Below are positions 39,031 through 47,183 of a DNA stretch of 51,841 nt, piece after piece. Numbering within the stretch: position 1 is the first letter of the stretch; each line of letters opens with the position of its first letter. Origin of the DNA: an uncultured Oscillospiraceae bacterium (lineage in GTDB: Bacteria > Bacillota > Clostridia > Oscillospirales > Oscillospiraceae); the NCBI GenBank assembly GCA_947628315.1, contig CANQZJ010000009.1:1-51841 (forward strand), given 5' to 3'. Both the position numbers and the translations under genes were made by a program. The notes beneath the pieces were generated by a model. It did no database searches. It was not told the DNA's origin and worked only from the letters and a program-made list of their open reading frames with translations.

Positions 39031-39060
39031 AAAGGCCGCCCGGTGTGCCGGGCGGCCTTT
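39031..39060. terminator. Bidirectional terminator between the ECF operon and the XRE gene
   Basis: A perfect 13-bp stem AAAGGCCGCCCGG with a TGTG loop; A and T ends serve both strands. Confidence 0.88.
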
Positions 39061-39065
39061 CCACG

Positions 39066-39857
39066 TCATCCCCTGGGCGGCAGGCACAGGATCACCAGCG
39101 CGGCGTATCCCGCCAGAAATGCCCCCAGCCAGATCAGGAACCGCTTTGACTTCAGTTTCACGCCCTTTTTTGCCAGTACCTCCAACACGATCCCCATGAC
39201 GACGGCCCACAGGAAGGGAACCAGCCAAATGATCCAGCCGTAGTGATATCCGTAGGGATTGGGGAAGTCCCCCAGCCACTCGCCCAGGAGCGCCCCCGCC
39301 ATGAACGCGGCGGCGGTGACGGCGGAGAACCGCCATTTTCCGAACAGGGCGGGGACAGCCGAGAGAAGCAGACAGTAGACAAAAAGTCCCTGGGTCAGCA
39401 GCCAGTTGAACGGGTAGGTGAAACTCTGCCAATCTGTGATCACGCGCCACAGATCCACGGGCTCGATCCAGACCAGGAGCAGCGCCCATCCGTGCCCGCT
39501 GAGCACCACCTCCGCCAGCAGGAACACCAGATAGGCCAGCAGGATCAGTCCGGCGTTCCGGAGGTTCCTCCACCGCCGCTTCTGCTTTGCCAGATCGGCC
39601 TCCAGCTCCTCGATGCGAAGCTTGCGGTAGAGCTCCTCCGCCGGGGTGGCGCCGGCCTCCGGGCCGCCGTCCAGCAGCTCGCTCACCGGGCAGCCCAGGA
39701 CTTCCGCCAGCCGGAACAGGTTGTCCGAGCTGGGGGCAGACCGGCCAGCCTCCCACTTGGTCACCGCCTGACGGGAGACGCCCAGCAGCTCCGCCAGCTT
39801 TTCCTGGGACATCCCCGCCCCGATCCTCCGCTCTTTGATGCGCCCGCCCAGGGTCAT
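39066..39857 (-). CDS. XRE-family DNA-binding protein with C-terminal membrane domain
   Basis: A 263-aa protein. An N-terminal Cro/CI-type helix-turn-helix (about 6-62: LGGRIKERRIGAGMSQEKLA and GVSRQAVTKWEAGRSAPSS) is joined through a short charged helix to about five membrane helices from residue 95. Such layouts place a repressor at the membrane, where it may respond to envelope or ion cues. The ATG at 39857 has GGAGGGAGAGG upstream. A GTG at 39902 also has a ribosome binding site but lies upstream of the predicted transcription start, so it is rejected. It is divergent from dapF. Confidence 0.82.
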   Translation of the reverse strand: MTLGGRIKERRIGAGMSQEKLAELLGVSRQAVTKWEAGRSAPSSDNLFRLAEVLGCPVSELLDGGPEAGATPAEELYRKLRIEELEADLAKQKRRWRNLRNAGLILLAYLVFLLAEVVLSGHGWALLLVWIEPVDLWRVITDWQSFTYPFNWLLTQGLFVYCLLLSAVPALFGKWRFSAVTAAAFMAGALLGEWLGDFPNPYGYHYGWIIWLVPFLWAVVMGIVLEVLAKKGVKLKSKRFLIWLGAFLAGYAALVILCLPPRG

Positions 39858-39902
39858 GGCCTCTCCCTCCGTTCCGCCCCCGCGTTTGGTCTCGTTATCC
39901 AC

Positions 39903-39931
39903 AGTATACCCTCCTTCCGCGTGGTTTGCAA
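39903..39931 (-). promoter_or_regulatory. Sigma-A promoter of the XRE membrane regulator
   Basis: Minus-strand TTGCAA and TATACT are separated by 17 nt. The -35 TTGCAA is a palindrome and also lies at a workable distance from a rightward -10. Confidence 0.65.
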
Positions 39932-39955
39932 TAAGCCGTCAGACGGCCCTATTGT
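39926..39955 (+). promoter_or_regulatory. Candidate promoter of dapF sharing its -35 with the XRE gene
   Basis: The same palindromic TTGCAA lies 18 nt before TATTGT. The 95-nt leader that follows can form a hairpin GGTGG/CCACC with an outer TTGCC/GGCAA pairing (39964-39995). Confidence 0.45.
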
Positions 39956-40049
39956 AGCGGTAATTGCCGGTGGCCGTCCACCAACTATCCGGCAACTTCC
40001 GGTTGCCTCCCGCATAAGATTCGCTGAAACCAACGGGGAGGGAACCGCC

Positions 40050-40841
40050 ATGAGATTTTCCAAACTCCACGGCTGCGGCAACGACTACATATACCTGAAC
40101 TGTCTGGAGGACGCGCCAAACGACCTGCCCGGTCTTGCCCGCCGCCTGTCCGACCGGCACTTCGGCGTGGGCGGCGACGGCCTTATCTGCGCGTTCCCGT
40201 CGGTCACGGCGGACTTCCGCATGGTGATGTTCAACGCCGACGGCTCAGAGGGGGCCATGTGCGGCAACGGCATCCGCTGCCTGGGCAAATTCCTCTACGA
40301 CAACGGCCTGACGGACAAGACCGGCCTCGCCATTGAGACGGCGGCGGGGGAGCGGTATCTGAATCTCTGGCTGGAGGACGGCAAAGTGACCTCCGCCACA
40401 GTGAACATGGGGAAACCGGCTCTGGAGCCGCCCATTCAAATATTTGTGAAGGGTGTCACCTATACAGCGATTCCGGCCTCTATGGGCAACCCCCATTCCG
40501 TAGTGGAGGTGGACGACCCGGAGAAACTGGATCTGGAATTGATCGGCCCCATCTTCGAGCACTGGCCGTACTTCCCGGACAGGACAAATACCGAGTTCGT
40601 CCGGGTGGATTCTGCCGGCCGCCTGACCGCCCGGGTGTGGGAGCGGGGCAGCGGGGAGACGCTGGCCTGCGGCACCGGGGCCTGCGCCGCCGTGGCGGCC
40701 CTCCATCGGGCGGGGAAGTGCGGGAGGGACGTCACCGTCCGCCTCCCCGGCGGGGAGCTGCGGGTGATGCTGACGGAGGACGGACGGGCCCTGCTCACCG
40801 GCCCAGCCGTGGAGGCGTTCCGGGGCGAAGTTGACGGATAG
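40050..40841 (+). CDS. dapF: Diaminopimelate epimerase
   Basis: A 263-aa cofactor-free epimerase converting LL- to meso-diaminopimelate for lysine and peptidoglycan. The two catalytic cysteines are in MCGNGIRC (Cys71) and LACGTGACAA (Cys207). The N-terminal FSKLHGCGNDYIY is typical. GGGGAGGG precedes the ATG; the open frame extends far upstream through an antisense region, but only this start matches the family. It is followed by dapL, which makes its substrate. Confidence 0.96.
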   Translation: MRFSKLHGCGNDYIYLNCLEDAPNDLPGLARRLSDRHFGVGGDGLICAFPSVTADFRMVMFNADGSEGAMCGNGIRCLGKFLYDNGLTDKTGLAIETAAGERYLNLWLEDGKVTSATVNMGKPALEPPIQIFVKGVTYTAIPASMGNPHSVVEVDDPEKLDLELIGPIFEHWPYFPDRTNTEFVRVDSAGRLTARVWERGSGETLACGTGACAAVAALHRAGKCGRDVTVRLPGGELRVMLTEDGRALLTGPAVEAFRGEVDG

Positions 40842-40861
40842 GCCGGAAATCGGCCCGTTTT
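40841..40861 (+). terminator. Weak terminator after dapF
   Basis: A short GGCCG/CGGCC stem with a 5-nt loop followed by CGTTTTG. It may only attenuate read-through to dapL, which has its own promoter. Confidence 0.45.
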
Positions 40862-40888
40862 GCAGGAATTTTCGTGTCATCTTGCCGC

Positions 40889-40917
40889 TTGACGGCATTT
40901 GCACCCCGTTGTAAAAT
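40889..40917 (+). promoter_or_regulatory. Sigma-A promoter of dapL
   Basis: TTGACG and TAAAAT are separated by 17 nt; the ATG is 37 nt downstream. Confidence 0.8.
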
Positions 40918-40953
40918 GAAAACACTTTGATTTTGCAACAGGAGGGAGCGCAA

Positions 40954-42171
40954 ATGGCGCACATCAATCAAAACTTTCTGAAGCTGCCCGGCGGCTATCT
41001 GTTCCCTGAGATCGGCCGGCGGGTGCGGGCTTTCTCGGCGGAGGGCGCCCCCAGGCCCCTGATCCGTCTCGGCATCGGCGACGTGACCCTGCCCCTGGCC
41101 CCGGCGGTCATCGAGGCCATGCACAAGGCCACCGAGGAGATGGGCCATAAGGAGACCTTCCGGGGCTACTGCGAGGAGACCTGCGGCGCCTACGACTTCC
41201 TCCGCTTCGCCATCCGGGACGACTACAAGGCCAAGGGCGTGGACGTCGCCGACGACGAGATCTTCGTGTCCGACGGCGCCAAGAGCGACTGCGGCAACAT
41301 CGGGGACATCTTCTCCGCCGACAACGTGGTGGCGGTGTGCGACCCGGTGTACCCGGTGTACGTGGACACCAACGCCATGGCCGGCCGGGCCGGCGACCAC
41401 GACGGCGAGAAGTGGAGCAACCTCATCTATCTGCCCTGCACGGCGGACAACGGCTTCTTCCCGGAGCTGCCCAAAGACCGGGTGCCCGATCTCATCTACA
41501 TCTGCTCCCCCAACAACCCCACCGGCGCGGCGGCCACCAAAGAACAGCTCAAGGTTTGGGTGGACTACGCCAACGCCCACGACAGCGTCATCCTCTACGA
41601 CTCCGCCTACGAGGCGTTCATCCGGGAGGAGGGCATTCCCCACTCCATCTACGAGGTGGAGGGCGCCAAGACCTGCGCCATCGAGTTCCGCTCCTTCTCC
41701 AAGACGGCGGGCTTCACCGGCAACCGCTGCGCCTACACCGTCATCCCCAAGGAGCTGGTGCAGGAGGGGGCCTCCCTGAACGCCCTGTGGAACCGGCGGC
41801 AGGGCACCAAGTTCAACGGCGTGGCATACGTCATCCAGCGGGCTGCGGAGGCCACCTTCACCCCCGAGGGGAAGGCCCAGATCAAGCAGTCCATCGACTA
41901 CTACCTGAACAACGCCAGGGTCATCCGGGAAGGGCTGTCCGCCGCGGGGCTCGCCGTCTACGGCGGCGTCAACGCCCCTTACATCTGGTTCCGCGCCCCG
42001 GAGGGCGTGGGTTCCTGGGACTTTTTCGACACCCTGCTGAAAAAGGCCTGCGTGGTCACCACCCCCGGCGCGGGCTTCGGCCCCAGCGGGGAGGGCTACA
42101 TCCGGGTCACCGCCTTTGGCGACGCGGACGCCACAAAAGAGGCTGTGGAGCGCATCAAGTCCGTGCTGTGA
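40954..42171 (+). CDS. dapL: LL-diaminopimelate aminotransferase
   Basis: A 405-aa PLP enzyme that converts tetrahydrodipicolinate directly to LL-diaminopimelate using glutamate. This bypasses the acylated dapD/dapC/dapE route. The family opening INQNFLKLPGGYLFPEI, the CDPVYPVYVDTN segment, CSPNNPTGAA and the PLP-binding Lys250 in SFSKTAGFTGNRC are all present. GGAGGG lies before the ATG at 40954. With dapF it completes the route to meso-diaminopimelate. Confidence 0.96.
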   Translation: MAHINQNFLKLPGGYLFPEIGRRVRAFSAEGAPRPLIRLGIGDVTLPLAPAVIEAMHKATEEMGHKETFRGYCEETCGAYDFLRFAIRDDYKAKGVDVADDEIFVSDGAKSDCGNIGDIFSADNVVAVCDPVYPVYVDTNAMAGRAGDHDGEKWSNLIYLPCTADNGFFPELPKDRVPDLIYICSPNNPTGAAATKEQLKVWVDYANAHDSVILYDSAYEAFIREEGIPHSIYEVEGAKTCAIEFRSFSKTAGFTGNRCAYTVIPKELVQEGASLNALWNRRQGTKFNGVAYVIQRAAEATFTPEGKAQIKQSIDYYLNNARVIREGLSAAGLAVYGGVNAPYIWFRAPEGVGSWDFFDTLLKKACVVTTPGAGFGPSGEGYIRVTAFGDADATKEAVERIKSVL

Positions 42172-42192
42172 CCCAACTGAACACGCAAAACG

Positions 42193-42227
42193 ACCGGCTC
42201 GTGGAGATGATCCACGGGCCGGTTTTT
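42193..42227 (+). terminator. Terminator of dapL
   Basis: A 13-bp stem with one T-G pair and a GATGA loop, then TTTTT. Confidence 0.9.
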
Positions 42228-42235
42228 CCATGCGG

Positions 42236-42264
42236 TCATAAACCGGGACGAGCCCTCATATAGT
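42236..42264 (+). promoter_or_regulatory. Sigma-E-type promoter of the spoIIIA operon
   Basis: TCATAAA, 14 nt, then CATATAGT. This matches the sigma-E consensus (a -35 ATA core and CATAYANT at -10) at the right spacing. Bacillus spoIIIA is a sigma-E operon, so sequence and context agree. The transcript would start just before the ribosome binding site GAGAGGGGG. Confidence 0.75.
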
Positions 42265-42290
42265 TATGTGCAGAGAGGGGGAACCGGGCT

Positions 42291-43193
42291 TTGGACAAGC
42301 AGACATCCTGGCGCCAGGCGGCGGAGATACTGCCCCGGGCGCTGCTCGACGGACTGGCCGTCCTCGGTGACCGTCGGCTGTATGAGGCGGAGGAGTTTCG
42401 CCTCCGGCGGGGCTATCCGCTGTCCGTCCTCCTGCCTGACGGTGAGGCTGAGGGAAACGGCCCCATCGTTACCGAGGAGCACCTCCGGCAGACGCTGGAG
42501 AACGCCACCCAGGCCTCCGTCCACACCGCCCTGGACAAGATCCAGCGGGGCTTTGTGACATTGAGAGGCGGCCACCGGATCGGCCTGTGCGGCACGGCTG
42601 CTTGCCGGGACGGGCAGATCGTCACCCTGCAATATCTGTCGTCGCTGAACATCCGGGTGGCGCGGCAGGTCAGGGGACAGGCTGTCAAACTGCTGCCCGA
42701 CCTGATGGAGCGCGGGCGCTTCGCCAGCACGCTGATTTTAGCGCCGCCGGGGGCGGGAAAGACCACGCTTCTGCGCGACTTGATCTGTACCCTCTCCAAC
42801 GGCGAGAACTGCCCGCCCCACCGGGTCGGCGTGGCCGACGAGCGGGGGGAGCTGGCCGCCCTGTGGCGGGGAGAACCTCAGTTGGACGTGGGCCGCCGCA
42901 CCGACGTGATCGACAGCTGCCCCAAGGCGGAGGGGCTGTCCGTTCTGCTCCGGGGGATGAATCCGCAAATCCTGGCGGCGGACGAGATCACCGCCGCCCG
43001 GGATGTGGACGCCGTCATCCGGGCGGCGGGCTGTGGCGTGGAACTGATCGCCACCGCCCACGGAGCGGGGGTGGACGACCTGAAGCGGCGGCCGGTCTAC
43101 CGGGAACTGCTGTCCGCCGGAGTGTTCCGCCGGGTGGTGACCATACGCCGGGAGGGGGCTGCCCGCGTCTTTCGGGTGGAGGCGTTGACATGA
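42291..43193 (+). CDS. spoIIIAA: Stage III sporulation protein AA (secretion-type ATPase)
   Basis: A 300-aa cytosolic ATPase of the SpoIIIA-SpoIIQ channel that links mother cell and forespore during engulfment. It has a Walker A APPGAGKT at 151-158, Walker B ILAADEIT, and the RGGHRIGLCGTA segment before the ATPase core, as in type II/IV secretion ATPases. It starts with TTG, 9 nt after GAGAGGGGG; no ATG fits better. The stop overlaps spoIIIAB. Confidence 0.95.
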   Translation: MDKQTSWRQAAEILPRALLDGLAVLGDRRLYEAEEFRLRRGYPLSVLLPDGEAEGNGPIVTEEHLRQTLENATQASVHTALDKIQRGFVTLRGGHRIGLCGTAACRDGQIVTLQYLSSLNIRVARQVRGQAVKLLPDLMERGRFASTLILAPPGAGKTTLLRDLICTLSNGENCPPHRVGVADERGELAALWRGEPQLDVGRRTDVIDSCPKAEGLSVLLRGMNPQILAADEITAARDVDAVIRAAGCGVELIATAHGAGVDDLKRRPVYRELLSAGVFRRVVTIRREGAARVFRVEALT

Positions 43194-43702
43194 TACGGCT
43201 TTTCGGGGCGATACTACTGATCCTGGGCGGACTGGGCCTGGGTCTTGCGGCGGTCGGTCATCTGACGGGCCGGGTAAGGGATCTCCGGGAGCTGGAGGGG
43301 GCCATAGACGATCTTCAACGGGAGCTCTGCTGGCGCATGGCGCCTCTGCCCGAGGCGCTGGAACAAGCCGCCGGGTCAACGTCAGGCCGGGTGGCGCGGT
43401 TTCTCCGGCTGTGCGCCCGGGAGGCGTCGGCGCTGGAGGGGAGACCCTTTCGTCAGGTTTGGGCCGAGTGCATGAGCGCCGTCCGGATGGAACTGGACAG
43501 GGAGGACGCCGCCATTCTGGAGGAGTTGGGCGCCGTCCTGGGCCGGTACGACGGCGACAGCCAGCGCCAGGCGCTGGAGCGGACAGCGGGACTCCTTCAA
43601 AAGCAGCAGGGACAGGCGGCGGAGCGCCGGGAGCGGCTTGGAAGGTTGTACGGAATATTGGGCGTCAGCGGCGGCCTGCTGCTGGTGATCCTGTTACTGT
43701 AA
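43190..43702 (+). CDS. spoIIIAB: Stage III sporulation protein AB
   Basis: A 170-aa membrane protein with an N-terminal helix (LFGAILLILGGLGLGLAAVG), an amphipathic helical body that includes LRELEGAIDDLQRELCWRMAP, and a C-terminal helix (LYGILGVSGGLLLVILLL). The family resembles GspF-type secretion membrane proteins. The ATG overlaps the spoIIIAA stop by ATGA. Confidence 0.93.
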   Translation: MIRLFGAILLILGGLGLGLAAVGHLTGRVRDLRELEGAIDDLQRELCWRMAPLPEALEQAAGSTSGRVARFLRLCAREASALEGRPFRQVWAECMSAVRMELDREDAAILEELGAVLGRYDGDSQRQALERTAGLLQKQQGQAAERRERLGRLYGILGVSGGLLLVILLL

Positions 43703-43737
43703 AGGATATGCACATTACATAAGAGGGGGACGTTTCC

Positions 43738-43932
43738 TTGAACGTGGACTTGATTTTTCGCATTGCCGCCATCGGGATCCTGGTGTCGGTGCTCAACCAG
43801 GTGCTCTCCCGCTCCGGCCGGGAGGAGATGGCCACCATGACCACTCTGGTGGGGTTGGTGGTGGTGCTGATGCTGGTGGTACAGCAGATCAGCGACCTGT
43901 TCGACCTGGTGAAGGAGCTGTTTGGACTGTGA
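43738..43932 (+). CDS. spoIIIAC: Stage III sporulation protein AC
   Basis: A 64-aa protein of two membrane helices with the conserved VLNQVLSRSGREEMATMTTL loop between them. It begins with TTG, 7 nt after AGAGGGGGA. It overlaps spoIIIAD by GTGA. Confidence 0.94.
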   Translation: MNVDLIFRIAAIGILVSVLNQVLSRSGREEMATMTTLVGLVVVLMLVVQQISDLFDLVKELFGL

Positions 43933-44315
43933 GCGACGCGGTACGGGTAGGGGCGGCGGCCATCGTGGCCGCCATATGCGCCGTGGTGATCCGCAAACAG
44001 ACGCCGGAACTGGCGCTGGCGCTGGGCGTCTGCGCGGCGGCGCTGGTGGTGCTGTCCGTCTCCGGGACGCTGTCCTCCATCGTCGCCTTTTTCCGGAAGC
44101 TGGCCGAGACGGGTGGGCTTTCCACGGCGGTGCTGGAGCCGGTGGTCAAGGCGGCGGGTATCGCCATCGTCACGCATTTGGCGGCGGCCTTTTGCCGGGA
44201 CGCCCAGGAGGGGGCCCTGGCCTCGGCGGTGGAGCTGACCGGCACGGTGCTGGCGCTGGCGGCGGCCCTGCCGCTGATGTCGGCGGTGTTGGAGCTGCTC
44301 ACCGGCCTGCTGTGA
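43929..44315 (+). CDS. spoIIIAD: Stage III sporulation protein AD
   Basis: A 128-aa protein of about four membrane helices; RKQTPELALALGVCAAAL and the VVKAAGIAIVTHLAAAFCRDA segment are typical. It starts with GTG overlapping the end of spoIIIAC. Confidence 0.93.
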   Translation: MSDAVRVGAAAIVAAICAVVIRKQTPELALALGVCAAALVVLSVSGTLSSIVAFFRKLAETGGLSTAVLEPVVKAAGIAIVTHLAAAFCRDAQEGALASAVELTGTVLALAAALPLMSAVLELLTGLL

Positions 44316-44324
44316 GGACAAGCC

Positions 44325-45431
44325 ATGGGAAAGCGGATATCAATGATCCTGCCGGCGGCGCTTCTCGTACTGTTGGCGCTGATGGCCCCGGCGCGGGCGG
44401 CGGATGCCGGGGAAGGATTCCAGGAGAGACCCATCATCGACACGGACGAGCTCCAGCGGGCGGCGGAGGACAGCGGCTCCGATGTGGAGTACGGGATCGG
44501 CCTGGACGAGGGCATCGAGGCGCTGATCGACACCGGCAGCGCGGAGATCCACGGCATCGTCCGCCGTGCGGTGCGTTCCGGGGTGCTGCTGCTGGCGATC
44601 CTTATGCTGGTGGGGTTGGCCGGCACGGTAGAGGACAGCCTGGGAGAGAAGGGGGGCCTCGCCGTGACGCTGGCGGGCACCCTGGCGGTGACGGCGGTGG
44701 CGGTGGCGGACGTGAACTCCCTCATGGGGATGGGGACGGGAGCGCTGGACAGTATGCGCTCCTTCGCCAATGTGCTGCTGCCCTCCGTGGCGGTGGTGAC
44801 GGCGGCCACCGGCGCGGTGACGGGCGCCGCCGCGAGGCAGATGGCGGCGGTGGTGTTCTCAGACGGGTTGATGAACCTGATCGACGGACTGCTGGTGCCG
44901 CTGCTGTACGGGTACATCGCGGCGTCGGTGGCCTGGGCCGCCGTAGGCAACGAGGGATTGAAACGGCTGGCGTCCCTGCTGAAATGGACGGTGACCACCG
45001 TCCTCACCGCTGTGATGCTGGCCTTCGTGGGCTATCTCACCGCCAGCGGGGTCATCGCCGGGACGGCGGACGCCGCCTCGGTGAAGGCCGCTAAATTCGC
45101 CATCTCCGGGGCGATCCCGGTGGTGGGCGGCATTTTGTCCGAGGCGGCGGAGACCATGCTGGCCTCGGCGGGTGTTCTGAAAGGGACGGTGGAGGTGTTC
45201 GGAATGGTGACGGTGCTGGCGATCTGCATCGTGCCGGTGTTGGAACTGGCGGTACACTACCTTGCCTATAAGCTGGTGGCGGCGCTGTCCGCCGCGGTGG
45301 GCCAGGGGAGAGTCCACGGCCTGGTGGAGCAGCTGGGAGGCGCCTTCGGCCTCATCCTGGGCATGACGGGCGCCGGCGCGCTGCTTCTGCTCATCGCGCT
45401 GGTGTCCTCCATCTCGGTGGCGTCGGTATGA
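44325..45431 (+). CDS. spoIIIAE: Stage III sporulation protein AE
   Basis: A 368-aa polytopic membrane protein with a signal-like N-terminus (SMILPAALLVLLALMAPARA), an acidic outer segment and about seven helices. It contains FANVLLPSVAVVTAATGAVTGA and EQLGGAFGLILGMTGAGALL, conserved in the family. TGAGGA lies before the ATG. The stop overlaps spoIIIAF. Confidence 0.94.
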   Translation: MGKRISMILPAALLVLLALMAPARAADAGEGFQERPIIDTDELQRAAEDSGSDVEYGIGLDEGIEALIDTGSAEIHGIVRRAVRSGVLLLAILMLVGLAGTVEDSLGEKGGLAVTLAGTLAVTAVAVADVNSLMGMGTGALDSMRSFANVLLPSVAVVTAATGAVTGAAARQMAAVVFSDGLMNLIDGLLVPLLYGYIAASVAWAAVGNEGLKRLASLLKWTVTTVLTAVMLAFVGYLTASGVIAGTADAASVKAAKFAISGAIPVVGGILSEAAETMLASAGVLKGTVEVFGMVTVLAICIVPVLELAVHYLAYKLVAALSAAVGQGRVHGLVEQLGGAFGLILGMTGAGALLLLIALVSSISVASV

Positions 45432-45919
45432 CGGACTGGCTGAAAAACTGGCTCATGGGGGTCACCTGCACCGCCATGTTCCTGGCGCTGGCGGAGAGCG
45501 TCGTCCCGAATGGGACGGTGAAGAAGGTGTGCCGCCTGGCGGGAGGGCTGGCCATGCTGCTGGCGGTGGTGAGCCCCGTGGTCAGGCTGGACGGGGGCGC
45601 GGTCGCCGACGCGCTGGCGGGCTATCGCCGGGAGGCGGCCTCTTACCGGGAGACGCTGGCGGAACAGAACGACGAGCTGTATCGATCTATCATATCTGAG
45701 CGCGCCGCCGCATATATTGTGGACAAGGCGGCGGAGGTGGACATCTCCTGCCAGGCGGAGGTGACCATCGGCTATGACGACAACGGAACGCTGTGCCCCT
45801 GGGAGGTCACCGCCCGGGGGAAGTGGACGCCCCTGGCCCGGGAGACCGTCGGCAGGATCCTGGCGGACGATCTGGGCATCCCGGCGGAGCGCCAGCATTT
45901 TGAGGAGAGTTTACCATGA
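45428..45919 (+). CDS. spoIIIAF: Stage III sporulation protein AF
   Basis: A 163-aa protein with two N-terminal membrane helices and a soluble domain from about residue 60 that in this family has a ring-building fold. DWLKNWLMGVTCTAMFLALA and LAGGLAMLLAVVSPVVRL mark the helices. ATGA overlaps with both neighbours. Confidence 0.92.
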   Translation: MTDWLKNWLMGVTCTAMFLALAESVVPNGTVKKVCRLAGGLAMLLAVVSPVVRLDGGAVADALAGYRREAASYRETLAEQNDELYRSIISERAAAYIVDKAAEVDISCQAEVTIGYDDNGTLCPWEVTARGKWTPLARETVGRILADDLGIPAERQHFEESLP

Positions 45920-46443
45920 AACCGATCAAGTGGCCGGATCCGGCCAGAGTCAAAGACTTTCTCGATCAGTACAAGTATGTGTTCATCGTCATCGCGGCTG
46001 GGCTCCTGCTCCTGCTGTGGCCCACCGGCAAAAAGCAGGCGGAGGCGGCGGAGCCGGAGGAGGGCCTCACCGCCTCCCAGGAGGACTTTGACCTGGAGGC
46101 GCTGGAGGAGAAGCTGTCCGGTATCCTCTCCCGGGTGGAGGGGGCGGGACAGGTGCGGGTGGCGCTCACCATAAAAAGCGGCATGGAGCGGGTGCTGGCC
46201 TCCGACCGTGAGACTGTCACCGGCCAGAACGGCTCAAACAGCTGGAAAACCGAGACCGTCATCCTGGACGGCGGAGACCGGGAGGAGGCGGTGCTGATCA
46301 CTCAGAACTACCCCACCTTTCAGGGGGCGGTGGTGGTGTGCCCCGGCGGCGGGGACGCCCGGGTGCGGCTCCTGCTGACCCAGGCGGTGTCCGCCCTCAC
46401 CGGGCTGGGGGCGGATCGCATCACAGTGTGCAAAGGGGATTGA
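45916..46443 (+). CDS. spoIIIAG: Stage III sporulation protein AG
   Basis: A 175-aa bitopic protein: a cytosolic N-terminus, one helix (YVFIVIAAGLLLLLW), then an outer domain whose family forms the large SpoIIIAG ring. RVEGAGQVRVALTIKSGMERV and the VVVCPGGGDARVRLLLTQAVSALTGL region are typical ring-building elements. Confidence 0.93.
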   Translation: MKPIKWPDPARVKDFLDQYKYVFIVIAAGLLLLLWPTGKKQAEAAEPEEGLTASQEDFDLEALEEKLSGILSRVEGAGQVRVALTIKSGMERVLASDRETVTGQNGSNSWKTETVILDGGDREEAVLITQNYPTFQGAVVVCPGGGDARVRLLLTQAVSALTGLGADRITVCKGD

Positions 46444-46481
46444 ACGCCCCGTCAATCAAATCATCAACGGAGGGAAACAGA

Positions 46482-47108
46482 ATGAGTGTGTGGAAACGAA
46501 ACGCGGTGGTGGTGGCCATCGTCCTGTTTGTGGGGGCGGCGGTGTATCTGAACTGGTCTTACAACCACCAGCAGACGGCGGAGGATCCCGCCGCCAGTGA
46601 GACCGGCAAAGTCCTGGGACAGGCGGGGCTGGTCAGCGGCACCAACGCCAGCGCCGCCCCCAGCGCCACGACGGCGGGCGCCAGCGTGGATCCGTCTGCG
46701 TCCGCCGCGCCCGGCGGCGAGGGGGACGAGACCGAGGCCCCCGCCCAGAGCACCGGTTACTTTGCCAGCGCCCGGCTGAACCGCCAGCAGGCCCGCGACA
46801 GCGCCCTGCAGCTGCTCCAGCAGGCCGCCGCCGACGCCAATGCCGACCAGTCTATCATCGACGACGCCAACAGCTCTATCCAGGCCATGGCCGACTGCAC
46901 GCTGACCGAGGCCAACGTGGAGAACATGGTCACCGCCAAGGGCTATGGCGACTGCGTATGCTTCGTCAATGAGGACAGCGCCAGCGTGGTGGTGTCCTCC
47001 ACCGGGGACGGGCTGACCGAGGGAGACATCGCCAAGATTTTGGAGATCGTCAAGGAGGAGACGGGCCTGTCTGCCGACACCATCCGCATCATTGAGGCGG
47101 AGCCCTAA
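46482..47108 (+). CDS. spoIIIAH: Stage III sporulation protein AH
   Basis: A 208-aa bitopic protein: a short N-terminus, one helix (AVVVAIVLFVGAAVYLNWSY), a low-complexity Ala/Ser/Thr linker (about 45-85), then a YscJ/FliF-like ring-building domain. The latter has the family's YFASARLNRQQARDSAL start. In Bacillus this domain binds forespore SpoIIQ. CGGAGGG precedes the ATG. It is the last gene of the operon. Confidence 0.93.
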   Translation: MSVWKRNAVVVAIVLFVGAAVYLNWSYNHQQTAEDPAASETGKVLGQAGLVSGTNASAAPSATTAGASVDPSASAAPGGEGDETEAPAQSTGYFASARLNRQQARDSALQLLQQAAADANADQSIIDDANSSIQAMADCTLTEANVENMVTAKGYGDCVCFVNEDSASVVVSSTGDGLTEGDIAKILEIVKEETGLSADTIRIIEAEP

Positions 47109-47116
47109 AAAAGTGA

Positions 47117-47145
47117 TTGTAATTCTCTGCCGGTAGTGATATAAT
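47117..47145 (+). promoter_or_regulatory. Strong sigma-A promoter of the Asp23 gene
   Basis: TTGTAA and a perfect TATAAT are separated by 17 nt, with an extended TG. It begins just 8 nt beyond the spoIIIAH stop and gives vegetative expression independent of the sporulation operon. Confidence 0.85.
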
Positions 47146-47183
47146 AGCGAAAAGTTTGAACGAAAGAAGGAGCGTGAGGCGAT

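Noticed and set aside
39956-40049. Lysine riboswitch or T-box upstream of dapF
   Set aside because: The leader is under 100 nt and forms only a simple hairpin; there is no T-box sequence and no room for the lysine aptamer.
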